64,000 bases of DNA from Pectobacterium zantedeschiae (GTDB lineage Bacteria; Pseudomonadota; Gammaproteobacteria; Enterobacterales; Enterobacteriaceae): NCBI RefSeq assembly GCF_004137795.1, contig NZ_NWTM01000001.1, forward strand, positions 1,415,229 through 1,479,228. Direction: 5' to 3'. Made by a program: the position numbers and the translations under genes. The notes beneath the pieces are model-generated. The model worked only from the letters and a program-made list of their open reading frames with translations. It was not told the DNA's origin and searched no databases. Positions within the stretch are counted from its first letter, which is position 1. The number at the start of each line of letters is the position of its first letter. This document shows positions 50,585 through 61,674 of this stretch, one piece after another.

Positions 50585-51232
50585 CTACCAAATCGCAGCA
50601 TCTTCACGCAGGAAAGGATTAGTTTTGCGCTCATGCCCTAAGGTTGACATAGGGCCGTGTCCCGGAATAAACGTCACGTCGTCACCCAGCGGCAGCAGTT
50701 TGTTTTTAATGGACGCGATCAACGCCTGATGATCTCCCTGCGGGAAATCAGTACGCCCCACGCCACCGTTGAAAATAACATCACCTACTTGTGCCAATCG
50801 TGATTCGGTATCAAAGAAAACAATGTGTCCTGGCGTATGACCCGGGCAGTGGAAAACCTCTAGTGTTGTCTCCCCCACGCTCACCTCATCACCTTCCTGT
50901 AACCAGCGTGATGGCGTCAGTGGTGCGCACTCTTCCAGACCAAACATGCGGCTCTGTGCTGGCAACCCTTCCAACCAGAAAGCGTCTTCAATCTGCGGGC
51001 CAATAATCGCTACCTGATAGTGCTCAGCCAGTTCCGCAGCTGCGCCGACATGGTCCAAATGACCGTGCGTCAACAGAATCTGCTTAACAACAATCCCTGC
51101 ATCTGCGACAGCACGCTTGATCTTTTCTGCATCACCGCCGGGATCGACAATGGCAGCCTCATTGGTTTTTTCACACCATAGCAACGTGCAGTTCTGGCTA
51201 AATGCCGTCACTGAAACAATTTGATATTTCAT
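50585..51232 (-). CDS. gloC: Hydroxyacylglutathione hydrolase GloC (YcbL)
   Basis: Metallo-beta-lactamase-fold type II glyoxalase of 215 residues. Metal ligands [23 protein letters not shown], the Asp in VGDVIFNGG and the final His in [12 protein letters not shown] are all present. It hydrolyses lactoylglutathione in methylglyoxal detoxification. Same strand as ycbK, 81 bp downstream of it. Confidence 0.96.
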   Translation of the reverse strand: MKYQIVSVTAFSQNCTLLWCEKTNEAAIVDPGGDAEKIKRAVADAGIVVKQILLTHGHLDHVGAAAELAEHYQVAIIGPQIEDAFWLEGLPAQSRMFGLEECAPLTPSRWLQEGDEVSVGETTLEVFHCPGHTPGHIVFFDTESRLAQVGDVIFNGGVGRTDFPQGDHQALIASIKNKLLPLGDDVTFIPGHGPMSTLGHERKTNPFLREDAAIW

Positions 51233-51256
51233 ATCACTCCATGTTGAACAAACTGA

Positions 51257-51283
51257 ACGGCTCGCGATGTAATAGCGAGCCGT
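51257..51283 (-). terminator. Hairpin after ycbK
   Basis: Perfect 9-bp stem ACGGCTCGC/GCGAGCCGT, 9-base loop. On the minus strand TCAGTTTGTT follows. It separates ycbK from gloC. Confidence 0.65.
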
Positions 51284-51313
51284 ATCAAAAAAGTGTAGCG
51301 CTGAGGCAGAAGA

Positions 51314-51862
51314 CTACCAGGTGCGGACTGGGCCAGTATCGATATGAACGAAACCACTGCGGGGATAATAACCAACCCCACCAGCGCGCATTTTGGTGGC
51401 AGCTTTACGAATGTTGGCCAGTTGGACGCCTTGAATATGGAAATCCATCGCCTGCCCCTTTGTGTGATAGCTCTGCTTTGCCACGCCTCGACTATGCGCA
51501 CGTAATTCATTATTAGTGTCGATCGCGCGATAACCAGAAATAAGCTGTACGGGCTTGTTGGTACCTAACATAACCTGTAAACGATAGAGCTGATCGAAAA
51601 GTTGCGGGTCGATCATTTTGACTTTATTAGCACGATAATCGCGGAAAAAGTGATTCAGGCGGGAAAGTTCTGATTTGTTATACCGTTTACCATCAAAGAA
51701 TTCCGTTTTTAGCCGCTCTCCGGTATTCAGGTTGTCCAGTGTCAAAATTCGTGGTCGGGGTGTAGATAACGTTGCAAATGCCTGACCAGGAAGCAGTGCG
51801 ATACCCAATGCGGCACCACCCAGTGCAAGCCACTTACGGCGATGGTTGTCAATGTGATCCAT
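51314..51862 (-). CDS. ycbK: YcbK, M15-family D-Ala-type peptidase (MepK)
   Basis: Peptidoglycan hydrolase of the DUF882/M15 family; the E. coli protein (MepK) cleaves 3-3 cross-links, the bonds made by LD-transpeptidases such as the neighbouring ldtD. 182 residues from MDHIDNHRRKW. The N-terminus has a twin-Arg type signal (HRRKWLALGG...AFA). Zinc ligands: SGYRAIDTNNELRAHSRGVAKQSYHTKGQAMDFHI and VHIDTGPVRTW. Confidence 0.95.
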   Translation of the reverse strand: MDHIDNHRRKWLALGGAALGIALLPGQAFATLSTPRPRILTLDNLNTGERLKTEFFDGKRYNKSELSRLNHFFRDYRANKVKMIDPQLFDQLYRLQVMLGTNKPVQLISGYRAIDTNNELRAHSRGVAKQSYHTKGQAMDFHIQGVQLANIRKAATKMRAGGVGYYPRSGFVHIDTGPVRTW

Positions 51863-51967
51863 AGAACAAGTACCCTGGCTAAAAGAACGGTATAAAGGAG
51901 GTACAAAACGCACCGCCTTGAACCTTAACTGCCAGAGAAAAGTGAGTCAACCCGCTTTGCTCACGGG

Positions 51968-51998
51968 TTTGCGGGAGATCGCATCCTTCTCCCGCAAA
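51968..51998. terminator. Hairpin between ldtD and ycbK
   Basis: Perfect 11-bp stem TTTGCGGGAGA/TCTCCCGCAAA with a 9-base loop, 43 bp downstream of ldtD. No T-run. Confidence 0.55.
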
Positions 51999-52040
51999 AT
52001 AATAAAAACCTAATACTGCTAATGCCCGTGTTTTCAATAC

Positions 52041-53780
52041 TTACTGAAGCAACAGCCCTGCTCTGGAGAGGACTTTCGTCCCAGCGCGGGCAGTATCATC
52101 ATAATTGTAAATATCTGTTCGGAACTGCGGCTTACCATCTTCAGCCACCCATGCGGTCAGATAATAGAGATTGACCGGAATCCGATGTTTCATTGAAACA
52201 AAGGTGGTGTTTCCCTGATCCAGCGTAGAAGAAATACGATTATTATTCCATCCCGCGTCCTGCAATAGCATGCTAGCCAGTTCCGATGCTTTATTGACCC
52301 GCACACAACCGGAGCTCAGCGCCCGAATATCGCGCTGGAACAGATTGTGATTAGGCGTGTCATGCAGATAAATCGCTTCCGAGTTTGGCATATTGAATTT
52401 ATAGCGCCCCAGCGAGTTGTTTGCACCCGGTGCCTGACGCAGACGATATGGGAAGCGTTCTGGGGATACTACCTGCCAATCGATCATCGAGGGATCAATC
52501 ACTTCAGCATCCTGACTCCAGCCGGACAATACCGTATAGCCATGGCGCTCTAAATAGCCAGGATCGCGCACTACTTTAGGAATAATATCCTGCCGAATCA
52601 GCGTCGTGGGGACATTCCATGGTGGGTTGACCACCACGTTATACAACGAGCTACTCATCAACGGTGTCTTACGTTTGGGCTGTCCAACAATGACGCGCGA
52701 TGATAAACGCTCAGCACCATCCTGATAATAGATCAGCGAATAATTGGGGATATTCACCATAATGCCAGTATGAACATTATCCGGTAGCAAGCGCAGACGC
52801 TGGATATTCAGAGCCAGAAGCGTAGCACGCATTTGCGGAGAAACATTGAGCCAGTCACGGGTACGTTTACCAATAACACCGTCATCCTCCAGCCCTTGCC
52901 AATGCTGGAAACGTTTAACCGCATCAACCAGTTCTCCCGTGTAGCGATCGTCTATCGTGCTACTGCTGTCGACCAGCAGAGCCTGTCCCGTCGATACCGT
53001 CGTCGCTGTCGTATTTTCGTTAAACAGCGTGATGTTCTCCGTTGACGACAGCATGCCAGTACGCTGCAAAATTTCACGTAGTACTGCCAGTTCTCGACTC
53101 TGCTGCTCCGGTCGCAGAGACTCTGCCAGATTCAGGCTCGGCCACGGACGATTGTCCGTCAGCATCGTCTTCAATGCTTCATGCATTTTGACGTATTGCG
53201 AATGCTGCGGTGCCAGCGACACGACATAGGCCGCACTGGTGCCAGATTTCACGGCCTGTTGCCATTGCGAAACAATATTGAGCGCTGGTGATTGCAGTCG
53301 ATAAGGTACGTTGCTGTAGAGCCAGTCATTACCACTACGTTCTACCCCAGAGACGAACTGCAAATAACCCAGCATCGCATCCGATAGCACGACATCACGT
53401 GCAAACCCGGTCAACTGAGGATCGGTCAGCCAAGTCACCCAGGTGGTGAACTGCGGCTGCACACCTGCGATCGCTAATTCGGCGAGTTGTTGTTGAAACT
53501 GTTGAACCGCGCGATTATCTGCCCACATAGGTTGCATTTGATGTTGGGCATAAAGCGATGATAAATCAGAGAGATAATGTACCGTTATGCCATGCGGCAG
53601 TGCTTTCAAAAGCCCTGCACGGCTATTTTCTACAGAAACCACACCCGAATGTTGTGATAGGCCGGATATCACTGTCGGAGATGCTGCCAGCACCGAAAAC
53701 GAAGGAGACAGGCTTCCGACCCAAATACAACCCACGCGCAACAGCAGCCTGACCATTTTTCGTTTATGTAACAACAACAT
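52041..53780 (-). CDS. ldtD: LD-transpeptidase LdtD (YcbB)
   Basis: Periplasmic enzyme that forms 3-3 peptidoglycan cross-links and can bypass beta-lactams. 579 residues from ATG 53780, which has AGGGGA upstream; ATG 53801 is a weaker choice. Signal segment LLLRVGCIWVGSLSPSFSVLA; peptidoglycan-binding helices with DAVKRFQHWQGLEDDGVIGKRTRDWL; YkuD catalytic domain with HDTPNHNLFQRDIRALSSGCVRVN (nucleophile Cys in SSGC). Somewhat shorter than E. coli (615). Confidence 0.95.
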   Translation of the reverse strand: MLLLHKRKMVRLLLRVGCIWVGSLSPSFSVLAASPTVISGLSQHSGVVSVENSRAGLLKALPHGITVHYLSDLSSLYAQHQMQPMWADNRAVQQFQQQLAELAIAGVQPQFTTWVTWLTDPQLTGFARDVVLSDAMLGYLQFVSGVERSGNDWLYSNVPYRLQSPALNIVSQWQQAVKSGTSAAYVVSLAPQHSQYVKMHEALKTMLTDNRPWPSLNLAESLRPEQQSRELAVLREILQRTGMLSSTENITLFNENTTATTVSTGQALLVDSSSTIDDRYTGELVDAVKRFQHWQGLEDDGVIGKRTRDWLNVSPQMRATLLALNIQRLRLLPDNVHTGIMVNIPNYSLIYYQDGAERLSSRVIVGQPKRKTPLMSSSLYNVVVNPPWNVPTTLIRQDIIPKVVRDPGYLERHGYTVLSGWSQDAEVIDPSMIDWQVVSPERFPYRLRQAPGANNSLGRYKFNMPNSEAIYLHDTPNHNLFQRDIRALSSGCVRVNKASELASMLLQDAGWNNNRISSTLDQGNTTFVSMKHRIPVNLYYLTAWVAEDGKPQFRTDIYNYDDTARAGTKVLSRAGLLLQ

Positions 53781-54112
53781 CCATTTATCCCCTGTACTCA
53801 TTAATCACTATGCTTTTATGACAATCCACGTTGAATATGGAAATAACAAACCGAATTCGCTCGCATACGTTCACACTGGTATAAGCTCATCTTTTCATTT
53901 TCCATTCATCGTAGAAAACGATAAAGAATGAAATAGGATCGTTTTTTATATGACGTCCGTTATTACGGCACGTGGCTTTACAACATACAACCGTCAATCC
54001 CTCTACGGTCTGCCATCGCTTTATCGTCAGTATATAAAGAGAAAAATATTTTTGCTTCTTCTTCTGGTTATTATCTTACGCGTTTGATGAACCTATTCAT
54101 CGCCAACATACT
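53781..54112. other. Intergenic region between mukB and ldtD
   Basis: AT-rich. It contains the ldtD leader and a short imperfect inverted repeat around CCGTTATTACGG (about 53956-53967). No tRNA, recognised RNA or convincing ORF. Confidence 0.35.
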
Positions 54113-54146
54113 CTCTAAGCAAAAATAGCCTCTAAGCAAAAATAAA
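54113..54146. repeat. Two tandem copies of a 17-bp unit
   Basis: CTCTAAGCAAAAATAGC is followed directly by CTCTAAGCAAAAATAAA. It lies just downstream of the mukB terminator. Confidence 0.7.
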
Positions 54147-54169
54147 GCCGCTTAAAAAAGCGGCTTTAT
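54136..54169 (-). terminator. Rho-independent terminator of the muk operon
   Basis: 12-bp stem ATAAAGCCGCTT/AAGCGGCTTTAT around AAAA; on the minus strand a T-rich tail (TTATTTTTG) follows. 34 bp past mukB. Confidence 0.88.
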
Positions 54170-54202
54170 CATTATAGAAGAAAACAACAGCAAGGTTTAT
54201 CG

Positions 54203-57200
54203 CTACGAAGCTTGCTCTTGCGTCTCTGGCGCTTCCGTTCCGAATCCACGTAGCCCGACCACATGGACGTGCTCGTTATTCTGGTAGACTTTACGTACCA
54301 GCTTATAGGTGGTTCCCTTCTCGGGGCTGATATTTTCCGGTGCAGCGATAACCAACTGCATTTCCAGCCGATCGCAGAGCTCAAATAGCGTGGCGATCGA
54401 TTTGGCATCCAGACGTGCCGCTTCATCGAGGAAAAGCAGGCGACACGGAATGATATCTTTGCCGCGTAAACGCTTAGACTCTTCTTCCCAGCTCTGTACC
54501 ACCATGACCAGAATGGACATCCCCGTACCGATGGCTTCCCCGGTAGACAGCGCCCCGCTTTCCGCCCGCAACCAACCATCCGCGCCACGGTTAACTTCCA
54601 CTTCCATTTCAAGGTAGTTTCGGTAATCCAGCAACTCTTCGCCGATCGTTTGCGGCGTGCGCTGCCCCATATCAATTTCTGGATTCAGGCGCTGATACAG
54701 CTTTGCCAACGCTTCCGAGAAGGTCAGACGATTGCTGTTAAACAGATCCTGATGCATTTCCTGCTGTTCGGACAACACATTGAGCAACGTGGTATGCGTT
54801 TCGCGTACGTTGACGTTCAAGCGGACACTCTTCACCTGACCAAACGCGACCGCTTGCAGTCCCTGGTTTAGCATCCGAATGCGGTTCTGCTCACGCTGGA
54901 TTGTTTTACGGATGATGTTTGCCACACTGCGTGAACTGATTGCCAACATCTGCTCACGTGCCGTCAGCTCTTCTGTCAGACGATTAAGTTCGATCTCCAT
55001 CTGCTCAATGGCTTCTACCGGATCATCGGTACGGATAATATCCTGACGGATACGCTCGCGCAGATGCTGGTAAACAGCAATGTAGAACTGGATCTTGCGT
55101 TCTGGTCGCTTCGGATCTTCAGAAAGCCGCAACACGTCGCGCAGATGTTCGTTATCCGCCACGGCCAGACGCAGCGCACCCAGCGCCTTATCCGACATAG
55201 AACGCAGCTCATCGCCTTCCATATAAGCCAGTTCACGGCGATGCAGACGACGCTCAACGCCGTTGTCTTTCACCAAACGCATGACTGCACACCAGCCCGC
55301 TTTCGCCGTGACAACCTGCTCACGCATCTGGTGGTAATCGCGCTCCAGTTTACGTAATTTCTTCTGCAAACTGTCCATTTCCGCTTCACAGAACGTAATC
55401 TGTTTTTCCAACTGATTGCGCCGCGAACGGTTAGTGCTTAATGCGGCATGTAGCTCATCACGACGCTGCCGGGCACGCGCTTCCGCATCAGCATCGGCAC
55501 GCACGCCGATATCCTGAAGCTCTTGTGTTAACTCCTTCAGCATGTCCTGCTTGGCATCGTAAGAACTTTTTAGCGATGCCTGAACCTGACTGTATTGCGT
55601 CAACTGTGCCTGATGCTGACGTAGCTGTTCGCGTGCTTTGGCCCGTTCTGCTTCAGCCTGTTCCAGACGGTGACGCAGTTTGTCATTCAACCCCGCGTTT
55701 TCACCCAGCATCCCGGCAGAGTCGGCATAGCTGAAGTGCGCGCGACGTTGCACAACCTCAGTCAGTGCAAATGCCTGCTGTTTTGCCTGCCGCTGTGCGT
55801 TCTGCGCCTGAGCATAATCTTCCTGCAACTGCTCATGTTGCTGCGGATCGCTTTGTAAGACAGCAACCAACGGTTCCAGCTTAGTCAGCGTCGCGCCATG
55901 CTGTTGAATGAAACGAGCAGATTCTTCGGTTTCATCCAGCTCCGCACGAATCTCTTCTACGCGATCCTGCAACGTCTCGTCGCACAGTAGACTAATGCGC
56001 GGAATCAATTTATTCAGCTGTGTGCTGGCTTCTTTCGCCTGCTCATATTGCTGACGCTGCTGCTGGTTTTCGCCATCAAAACTGGCCATAGCCCGATCCA
56101 GCTCGCCGCGACGAGAACTGAGCGTACGGATTTCCGCTTCAGGATCTTCATCAAAAACGACCGCCAGATGGGTACCAATGAAACGACTGAAAGACTGGTG
56201 CAAGCGCTGCGTTTTCTGCACATCAAATGACAGCGTCGCGTACTGCTCTGCCAGCGCTTCTCGTTCATCACGCAGGCTTTCCAGACGCATTTCCCGCGCG
56301 GCACGACCAAACAGCGGCACGTCAGGGAAACGCGAATAACGCCACTGGCGCTCCGCGACTTTCACCACCACCGCGCGTTCCAGTTCCTCGACGGCAAACA
56401 CACTGTCATCAAACGACTGTGGGTCGCCTTCGATCAGATACAAATCTTCCGGGCAGTCTTCCAGACCCGCAAGCTGATCGCGGACCAGAGAAAGATCGGA
56501 TACCACAATCGCGTGACGGGATGGACCATAAAGCGCCGAGAAGTACGGGGCATCGTCCAGCGTCACATCATCATAAATCTCAGACAACAGCACGCCGCCA
56601 AAACGTTCCGCCAGCGCGTTCAGGCGCGGATCTTCTGAGCCACCTGGCTGACTTAATCGTTCAACCTGTGCTTCGATTTGGCGTTTGCGGGCGGCGATAT
56701 CATCACGTTCAACGGTGGTTTCACGTTCACGCTCCAGCAGTTGCTGCATGAACTCCGTCACCTGACGGCTATCTTCAAACGTTTCGCCGCTCTGTTCGCT
56801 CAGTTGCGTCAGCATTTCCTGTGCAGCCAGCCAGACTGGCGCACGCACCGTCAACTTCTGAATTCGCTGCTGGGTTTGCTCCAGTTCCTGACGCAGCGCC
56901 ATACGGCGCTCACCCGCCTCCGCCACCAAAGATGATAGCGTTTCGATACGGGCATCAAGCTCTTGCTGGAGCGACTCCAACTCTTCTGGCTGATAGTCCT
57001 GGCCGTTGCGTTTGCTGAAATCCTGCAATAGCCGTTCAGCGTCCTGCTGTTCACGCAGGCGCTGTTCCAGCTCAGACAACCGCATCCGCAGCGGCTGTAC
57101 TCGCTCCGCCTGATAGCGTTGTGACGAACTGTCGCGCAGCAAGTCACGTGCAACCTGCCAGGCTTCGTTACGATTAACTGCGCCAGCAATTTTGCTCACT

Positions 57201-58642
57201 AACTGATAGGCTTGCTCAAACTGGCCGTGCGCCGCATCTGCCACGCTCAGTTTTTGTTCCAGCATCAGCAGAATTTCTGTCGCTTCCTGCTCTTTCGCCT
57301 GATAGCTGTCCAGCCATTCATCTGCATTGTCTGCGGTTAAATCCGGTAACTGGCACAGCGTGCGGGCGCGCTCCAATGCCTGTTGCGCCTGTTGGTACTG
57401 GATAGCACGCGTTTGTTGGACGTCCAACGCCTGCTGATAATCGGCAAGCTGACTTTTCAGCTCATCCACTTCCAGTTCAGCGGCGTCAGCACGTTCTTCG
57501 TTTTCCGCCTGCTGCTCACGCGCTTCTTCTACCACCTCATTCTGTTCTTCGAGGCGATAGCTCAATTCTTCCAGATCGGCGTTATAACGCTCGATTTTTT
57601 CCTGCTGGCGCATCGCTGTCTGCACCAGATTCAGGTGGTCGCTGGCAGCCTGATAATCCGTTTCCAAATCGCCTTCAGCACCGCTCTGCTCCGCCAGCTC
57701 TCTCGCCATTTCCACATGACGATATTGCTCACTCGACAGTTGCTTACGGCTGGAGAACAGGTCACGACGCAGTTCCAGTGCCCCATCCAGATGAATGCGT
57801 CGCTCATTAGCGTGCCGCATATAGTCAGCGGCAACATAGGACGTCGCTTCGGAAATCAGGTGCTTAAACAGATCGCGATCGGACTGGGTAACACGAATCG
57901 CTTCCAGCGTCATACGGTTTTCACGCAGCGCTGCTTCCATATCCTGAAACGCTTTACGTACGCCGCTATTTTCAGGCAGCAGGTAATCACGCAGCGAGCG
58001 TGTAATCGCGCTGGAAATACCGCCGTATAGCGAGGCTTCAATCAGGCGATAAAACTTGCTACGGTCGGAGGCAGAACGCAGGCGGCGCGGCACTACGCCC
58101 AAATCAAACATCAGTGAATGATAATCGGTGATGGAGTTAAACTGCTTGAACTGAACGCCTTCCATTTCCTCGACGCGATCTTTCAGTTCTTGTAACGAGA
58201 GCACGCGCGCCTGACGATCGCCAACCACCTGCGTCAGAATTTGTGTCGGCTGGATGGCCGTCGGCAATCCCTGAATGGTGAAAGGCTTGATATCGACTTT
58301 ACGGTCGCGCCCCGCAACCTGCTGGAGACGAACGCCGACTAGCACGCGCTGATGACGCGAGTTAACGACATCCAGCGTAGAATAACAGACGCCAGCGCGC
58401 AATTTACCGTGAAGGCCTTTATCGCGTGAACCGCTGGTGGCACCCGCTTCGGTGGTGTTTCTGAAGTGCAGCAACGTCAGGTCAGGGATCAGCGCCGTAA
58501 TAAAGGCGGCCATCGTGGTGGATTTCCCGGCACCGTTACCACCGGATAGCGTGGTAACCAGTTCATCCAAATCGAAGGTGCGGGCGAAAAAGCCGTTCCA
58601 GTTGACCAGCGTTAGTGAGCGAAATTTACCGCGTTCAATCAT
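54203..58642 (-). CDS. mukB: Condensin subunit MukB
   Basis: SMC-like ATPase that compacts and helps segregate the chromosome. 1479 residues (E. coli 1486). Walker [11 protein letters not shown] at 33-42; signature [17 protein letters not shown] and Walker [14 protein letters not shown] near 1390-1420; long coiled coils (about 330-650 and 780-1200) flank a central hinge with [26 protein letters not shown]. The C-terminus ends [11 protein letters not shown]. It is the last gene of cmoM-mukF-mukE-mukB. Confidence 0.98.
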   Translation of the reverse strand: MIERGKFRSLTLVNWNGFFARTFDLDELVTTLSGGNGAGKSTTMAAFITALIPDLTLLHFRNTTEAGATSGSRDKGLHGKLRAGVCYSTLDVVNSRHQRVLVGVRLQQVAGRDRKVDIKPFTIQGLPTAIQPTQILTQVVGDRQARVLSLQELKDRVEEMEGVQFKQFNSITDYHSLMFDLGVVPRRLRSASDRSKFYRLIEASLYGGISSAITRSLRDYLLPENSGVRKAFQDMEAALRENRMTLEAIRVTQSDRDLFKHLISEATSYVAADYMRHANERRIHLDGALELRRDLFSSRKQLSSEQYRHVEMARELAEQSGAEGDLETDYQAASDHLNLVQTAMRQQEKIERYNADLEELSYRLEEQNEVVEEAREQQAENEERADAAELEVDELKSQLADYQQALDVQQTRAIQYQQAQQALERARTLCQLPDLTADNADEWLDSYQAKEQEATEILLMLEQKLSVADAAHGQFEQAYQLVSKIAGAVNRNEAWQVARDLLRDSSSQRYQAERVQPLRMRLSELEQRLREQQDAERLLQDFSKRNGQDYQPEELESLQQELDARIETLSSLVAEAGERRMALRQELEQTQQRIQKLTVRAPVWLAAQEMLTQLSEQSGETFEDSRQVTEFMQQLLERERETTVERDDIAARKRQIEAQVERLSQPGGSEDPRLNALAERFGGVLLSEIYDDVTLDDAPYFSALYGPSRHAIVVSDLSLVRDQLAGLEDCPEDLYLIEGDPQSFDDSVFAVEELERAVVVKVAERQWRYSRFPDVPLFGRAAREMRLESLRDEREALAEQYATLSFDVQKTQRLHQSFSRFIGTHLAVVFDEDPEAEIRTLSSRRGELDRAMASFDGENQQQRQQYEQAKEASTQLNKLIPRISLLCDETLQDRVEEIRAELDETEESARFIQQHGATLTKLEPLVAVLQSDPQQHEQLQEDYAQAQNAQRQAKQQAFALTEVVQRRAHFSYADSAGMLGENAGLNDKLRHRLEQAEAERAKAREQLRQHQAQLTQYSQVQASLKSSYDAKQDMLKELTQELQDIGVRADADAEARARQRRDELHAALSTNRSRRNQLEKQITFCEAEMDSLQKKLRKLERDYHQMREQVVTAKAGWCAVMRLVKDNGVERRLHRRELAYMEGDELRSMSDKALGALRLAVADNEHLRDVLRLSEDPKRPERKIQFYIAVYQHLRERIRQDIIRTDDPVEAIEQMEIELNRLTEELTAREQMLAISSRSVANIIRKTIQREQNRIRMLNQGLQAVAFGQVKSVRLNVNVRETHTTLLNVLSEQQEMHQDLFNSNRLTFSEALAKLYQRLNPEIDMGQRTPQTIGEELLDYRNYLEMEVEVNRGADGWLRAESGALSTGEAIGTGMSILVMVVQSWEEESKRLRGKDIIPCRLLFLDEAARLDAKSIATLFELCDRLEMQLVIAAPENISPEKGTTYKLVRKVYQNNEHVHVVGLRGFGTEAPETQEQAS

Positions 58643-58695
58643 TCCTGTTCATCCTCAACACTTAAAGCCTGCCCCAGTAGGAATGGGATAAGCTC

Positions 58696-59418
58696 TTATT
58701 CATCGTCGCCCGTTTCTGGCGCGGTATCATCGGTGCGATCGTTATCGTCGCTGTCATCTTTCAGCGACAAAGTACCTTCAACAGGCATCGCTTCACCATC
58801 GCGAATCATTCGTAGCTGTGCTTCGCGAGCATCATCGCCGCTGCGCACATCGGCTCCGAAGCGGAACACCGACTCGGTAATTCTGAATTTGCTGCTGTCG
58901 TTGCCCATAAAGTAGATCATGCCTAGCCGACGTAAGCGGTTAAGCGATGTTCTGACTTTTTCCTGCAACTTTTGGCGATCCAGATCGGAACCGGTGGAAC
59001 GCTGGTTAACCAGCTTCAGCAGCTTACTTTCATCCGCCAGACTGAGCAGCTCTTCATAAAGCTCCTGCTGGCTGAAAATGCCTTCGTGCGCCAAACGCTC
59101 AGGACTCAGATAGAGATAGCAGAGAATTTTTCCTACCATCATATCCAGCTCAGACAACACAGAGCGAGGGATCAGCGTGGTGGAACGCGGGCGCAGATAG
59201 AAAAATCCTTCCGGCGCGCGGATCAATTCCACATTGTAGCGGCTGTAAAACTCCTCCAGCACTTCCTGAAAATCCATCAAAAAGACGTGGTTTTCCAGTT
59301 CTTCAATACCGACATGGCGCCCGGCGCGCAATTGGCTGTCCAGCGCGGGAAAGAGGTTATTCGACAGCGCGGTTGCCAGCTTTACTGGCATAAATTGTTC
59401 AATATTTGTCGATGACAT
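58696..59418 (-). CDS. mukE: Condensin subunit MukE
   Basis: Winged-helix partner of MukF and MukB. 240 residues from [15 protein letters not shown], as in E. coli; the ORF is open nine codons further but unsupported. Conserved [59 protein letters not shown] is visible in parts. Acidic C-terminus ([20 protein letters not shown]). Overlaps the 3' end of mukF by 20 bp. Confidence 0.97.
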   Translation of the reverse strand: MSSTNIEQFMPVKLATALSNNLFPALDSQLRAGRHVGIEELENHVFLMDFQEVLEEFYSRYNVELIRAPEGFFYLRPRSTTLIPRSVLSELDMMVGKILCYLYLSPERLAHEGIFSQQELYEELLSLADESKLLKLVNQRSTGSDLDRQKLQEKVRTSLNRLRRLGMIYFMGNDSSKFRITESVFRFGADVRSGDDAREAQLRMIRDGEAMPVEGTLSLKDDSDDNDRTDDTAPETGDDE

Positions 59419-60724
59419 GGGCCTGCACCTTGGCTCCGTAATCATTGATTGCCTGCCACAATGCTGGCAATCCAGTGAAATCTGTTTCGGCTACGCCCAG
59501 ACGTACTGCCTGGTCGACCACGATTCGGGCAACATCAAAATGCCGCGAGCGAGGATGCTGCGCGAGGTATTCACGCATCACTTCACTCAAATCAAGCGGG
59601 ATCTGTTGCACTTTATATTTATGCAGCGCCTGCTCGACCAGCGCGATTAGCTGTTCGCGCATTTCACTAAACTCTTCGTATTCCAGTTCCGGCGGCAGTT
59701 CACCAGTGACTTCTTCACTACGTAACGTCAGTTCTTCATCACGCATATCCAGCAGACGATCCGCGTTAGCGAATGTCAGCGCCCAAGGGTTGTCGAAATA
59801 GCTCTGCACTGACTGACGCAACCGCTGGGCAAAGACGCGGTTTTTATCCATATCGATCGCGGTACGAATAAACTTATGTACGTGGCGGTCATACCCAATC
59901 CACAAATCTATCGTCTGCTGTCCCCAACTCACAATGCGGTCGAGTTTATTTTGCAGGTCAAAGACCAGCTTATCGACAAACTCCAGGTTATGCGGATTAT
60001 TCATAATCGCATCCTGAATACTCAACAGGCTCGTTTGCAACTTGTCGCCTGCGGCTTCAAGCGTATCTTGCAATTCACGCAGCGTAGACGAGGTTTCCGT
60101 CAGTAGTTGTTCACAGCTGCTGATCGCCGCTCGCCAGTCCTGATTTAACAGCGCCGCGATATCGTCTTTAACGCCCTGCTGCTGTTCATCCATTACACGC
60201 TGCGACAAATCAATACTGTCAAAAATCTCGGCAACGGAATATTTCAGCGGCGCAAATACGTTGCGATGCCAGTGGAACTCATCACCGTCTTCTTCCGCCG
60301 CATCGGCAGCACGGCTGAGCTCTTGCGCCACGATAGAGAGCTGCATGGAAAGCCGCAGCGTCGAGAACTCACGCTGCCGAATGTAATAATCGGTAATGCC
60401 GATCCCCAGCGGCGTCAGACGATAAATCGCATTACCTTCCGCCTGTTCGCTGGTAAAGCGGTTAAGTAACCGCTGACGTACCAGATCGTTAATCGCGTTA
60501 TTGGCGCGGACGGTAATGGTTTCGTTCGTCTGATCAAATCCCTGACTCACGTGACGGAAAGCATCAATCAGCTCACCTTCACTCATTTCACCATCCATGC
60601 GTTCGCCGTTAAGCGTGGCGATCGCCATCAAAAACGCCAGGCGTTCGGTGGGGAGGGAAATAGAGAAATCGTTTTTTCGTGCCCAGGCGACCAGTTCGGG
60701 TACAGTCTGGGAAAAATCACTCAT
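59399..60724 (-). CDS. mukF: Kleisin subunit MukF
   Basis: Kleisin that joins MukB heads and binds MukE. 441 residues (E. coli 440). N-terminal winged-helix dimer domain ([29 protein letters not shown]), central helical region and C-terminal winged helix ([17 protein letters not shown]). Overlaps cmoM by 4 bp (ATGA) and mukE by 20 bp, showing coupled translation. Confidence 0.98.
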   Translation of the reverse strand: MSDFSQTVPELVAWARKNDFSISLPTERLAFLMAIATLNGERMDGEMSEGELIDAFRHVSQGFDQTNETITVRANNAINDLVRQRLLNRFTSEQAEGNAIYRLTPLGIGITDYYIRQREFSTLRLSMQLSIVAQELSRAADAAEEDGDEFHWHRNVFAPLKYSVAEIFDSIDLSQRVMDEQQQGVKDDIAALLNQDWRAAISSCEQLLTETSSTLRELQDTLEAAGDKLQTSLLSIQDAIMNNPHNLEFVDKLVFDLQNKLDRIVSWGQQTIDLWIGYDRHVHKFIRTAIDMDKNRVFAQRLRQSVQSYFDNPWALTFANADRLLDMRDEELTLRSEEVTGELPPELEYEEFSEMREQLIALVEQALHKYKVQQIPLDLSEVMREYLAQHPRSRHFDVARIVVDQAVRLGVAETDFTGLPALWQAINDYGAKVQAHVIDKY

Positions 60725-61506
60725 AATGCATCCTTCAAATGGGGTTTATGCGCCATGACATGGATATAACGGCCCAAACTCACAAAAGGCTCTTGCCGAC
60801 AGTACCGCTGTTCAAGCTCAAGAATGTCGGCAAATTTATCAATCTGCTGCTGCTTATTCTGCAAGTAGTCATGAAACACACGCACGCCAGTTTTTCCGCT
60901 AATGGTCAGCCCCATCTCATCAAGCCAGCCGTACACGTCTTGCGGATCCAACGGGTGATCTGGCGATAAAGAGCGCCGTTTGTTCTTCGGCATGCCAGCC
61001 TGAACATAATCAAAGTTGCCCAGCACCATATTCCGCATCAACAACCCGTGATGGTTATAAAACATCAAAGACAGCGCCCCACCCGGCGATAGGCAATCAT
61101 ACAATATTTTCAGCGCCTGCTGCGGTTGCGCGACCCATTCCAGCACCGCGTGGAACAATATCAGATCGGCGGGGCTTTCCATATATTGCGCGATATCCTG
61201 TGCGGCACACTGCACAAAACGCATATTATGAGCGACGCCCTGTGCCGCTGCCGCGTTTTTGGCGCGCTGAATCATCTCATCGGAAACATCGCACAACAAT
61301 ACCTGATGTCCTAAAGCCGCCAGACGACAGGCCATCTGCCCTTCACCACCTCCCGCATCAAGGATGCGCAAAGGCCGTGCCGGAAGCTGAGCCAAAAGAT
61401 CGCTAAGATCCTGCCACAATACCGCCAGCCGAAGTCTCCCCTTCGTTGTGCCATAGATATTCTGAGCAAATTTTTCGGCGATATCGTTAAAATTGCGATC
61501 CTGCAT
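60721..61506 (-). CDS. cmoM: tRNA 5-carboxymethoxyuridine methyltransferase CmoM (SmtA)
   Basis: SAM-dependent enzyme that methylates cmo5U34 to mcmo5U34 in some tRNAs; earlier named SmtA. 261 residues as in E. coli. SAM loop [18 protein letters not shown] near 45-62, LCDVSDEMI, and [20 protein letters not shown]. First gene of the muk operon, functionally tied to cmoA and cmoB at 11300-13023. Confidence 0.96.
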   Translation of the reverse strand: MQDRNFNDIAEKFAQNIYGTTKGRLRLAVLWQDLSDLLAQLPARPLRILDAGGGEGQMACRLAALGHQVLLCDVSDEMIQRAKNAAAAQGVAHNMRFVQCAAQDIAQYMESPADLILFHAVLEWVAQPQQALKILYDCLSPGGALSLMFYNHHGLLMRNMVLGNFDYVQAGMPKNKRRSLSPDHPLDPQDVYGWLDEMGLTISGKTGVRVFHDYLQNKQQQIDKFADILELEQRYCRQEPFVSLGRYIHVMAHKPHLKDAL

Positions 61507-61674
61507 CAGTCATTGTTCCGCATCATATAAACGGGGAAAGCTCGTGCAGCTCATGTCTGCGCGATGCAATTTTTTCCAGCCTGCCATTTTGGCACAGGCT
61601 GGCTTAGAATAAATGGCCTTACCGCATGATATCTTCCCGGATGCGGGTTTTTCACTCAAAAGGAATGCAATTTT

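Noticed and set aside
57383-58030. Plus-strand frame of 215 codons opposite mukB
   Set aside because: Antisense shadow of the MukB coiled-coil coding region.
61576-61602. Inverted repeat CCAGCCTG/CAGGCTGG between cmoM and elyC
   Set aside because: Lies between divergent starts and its T-run precedes the stem on the plus strand, so it cannot be a terminator for either gene.
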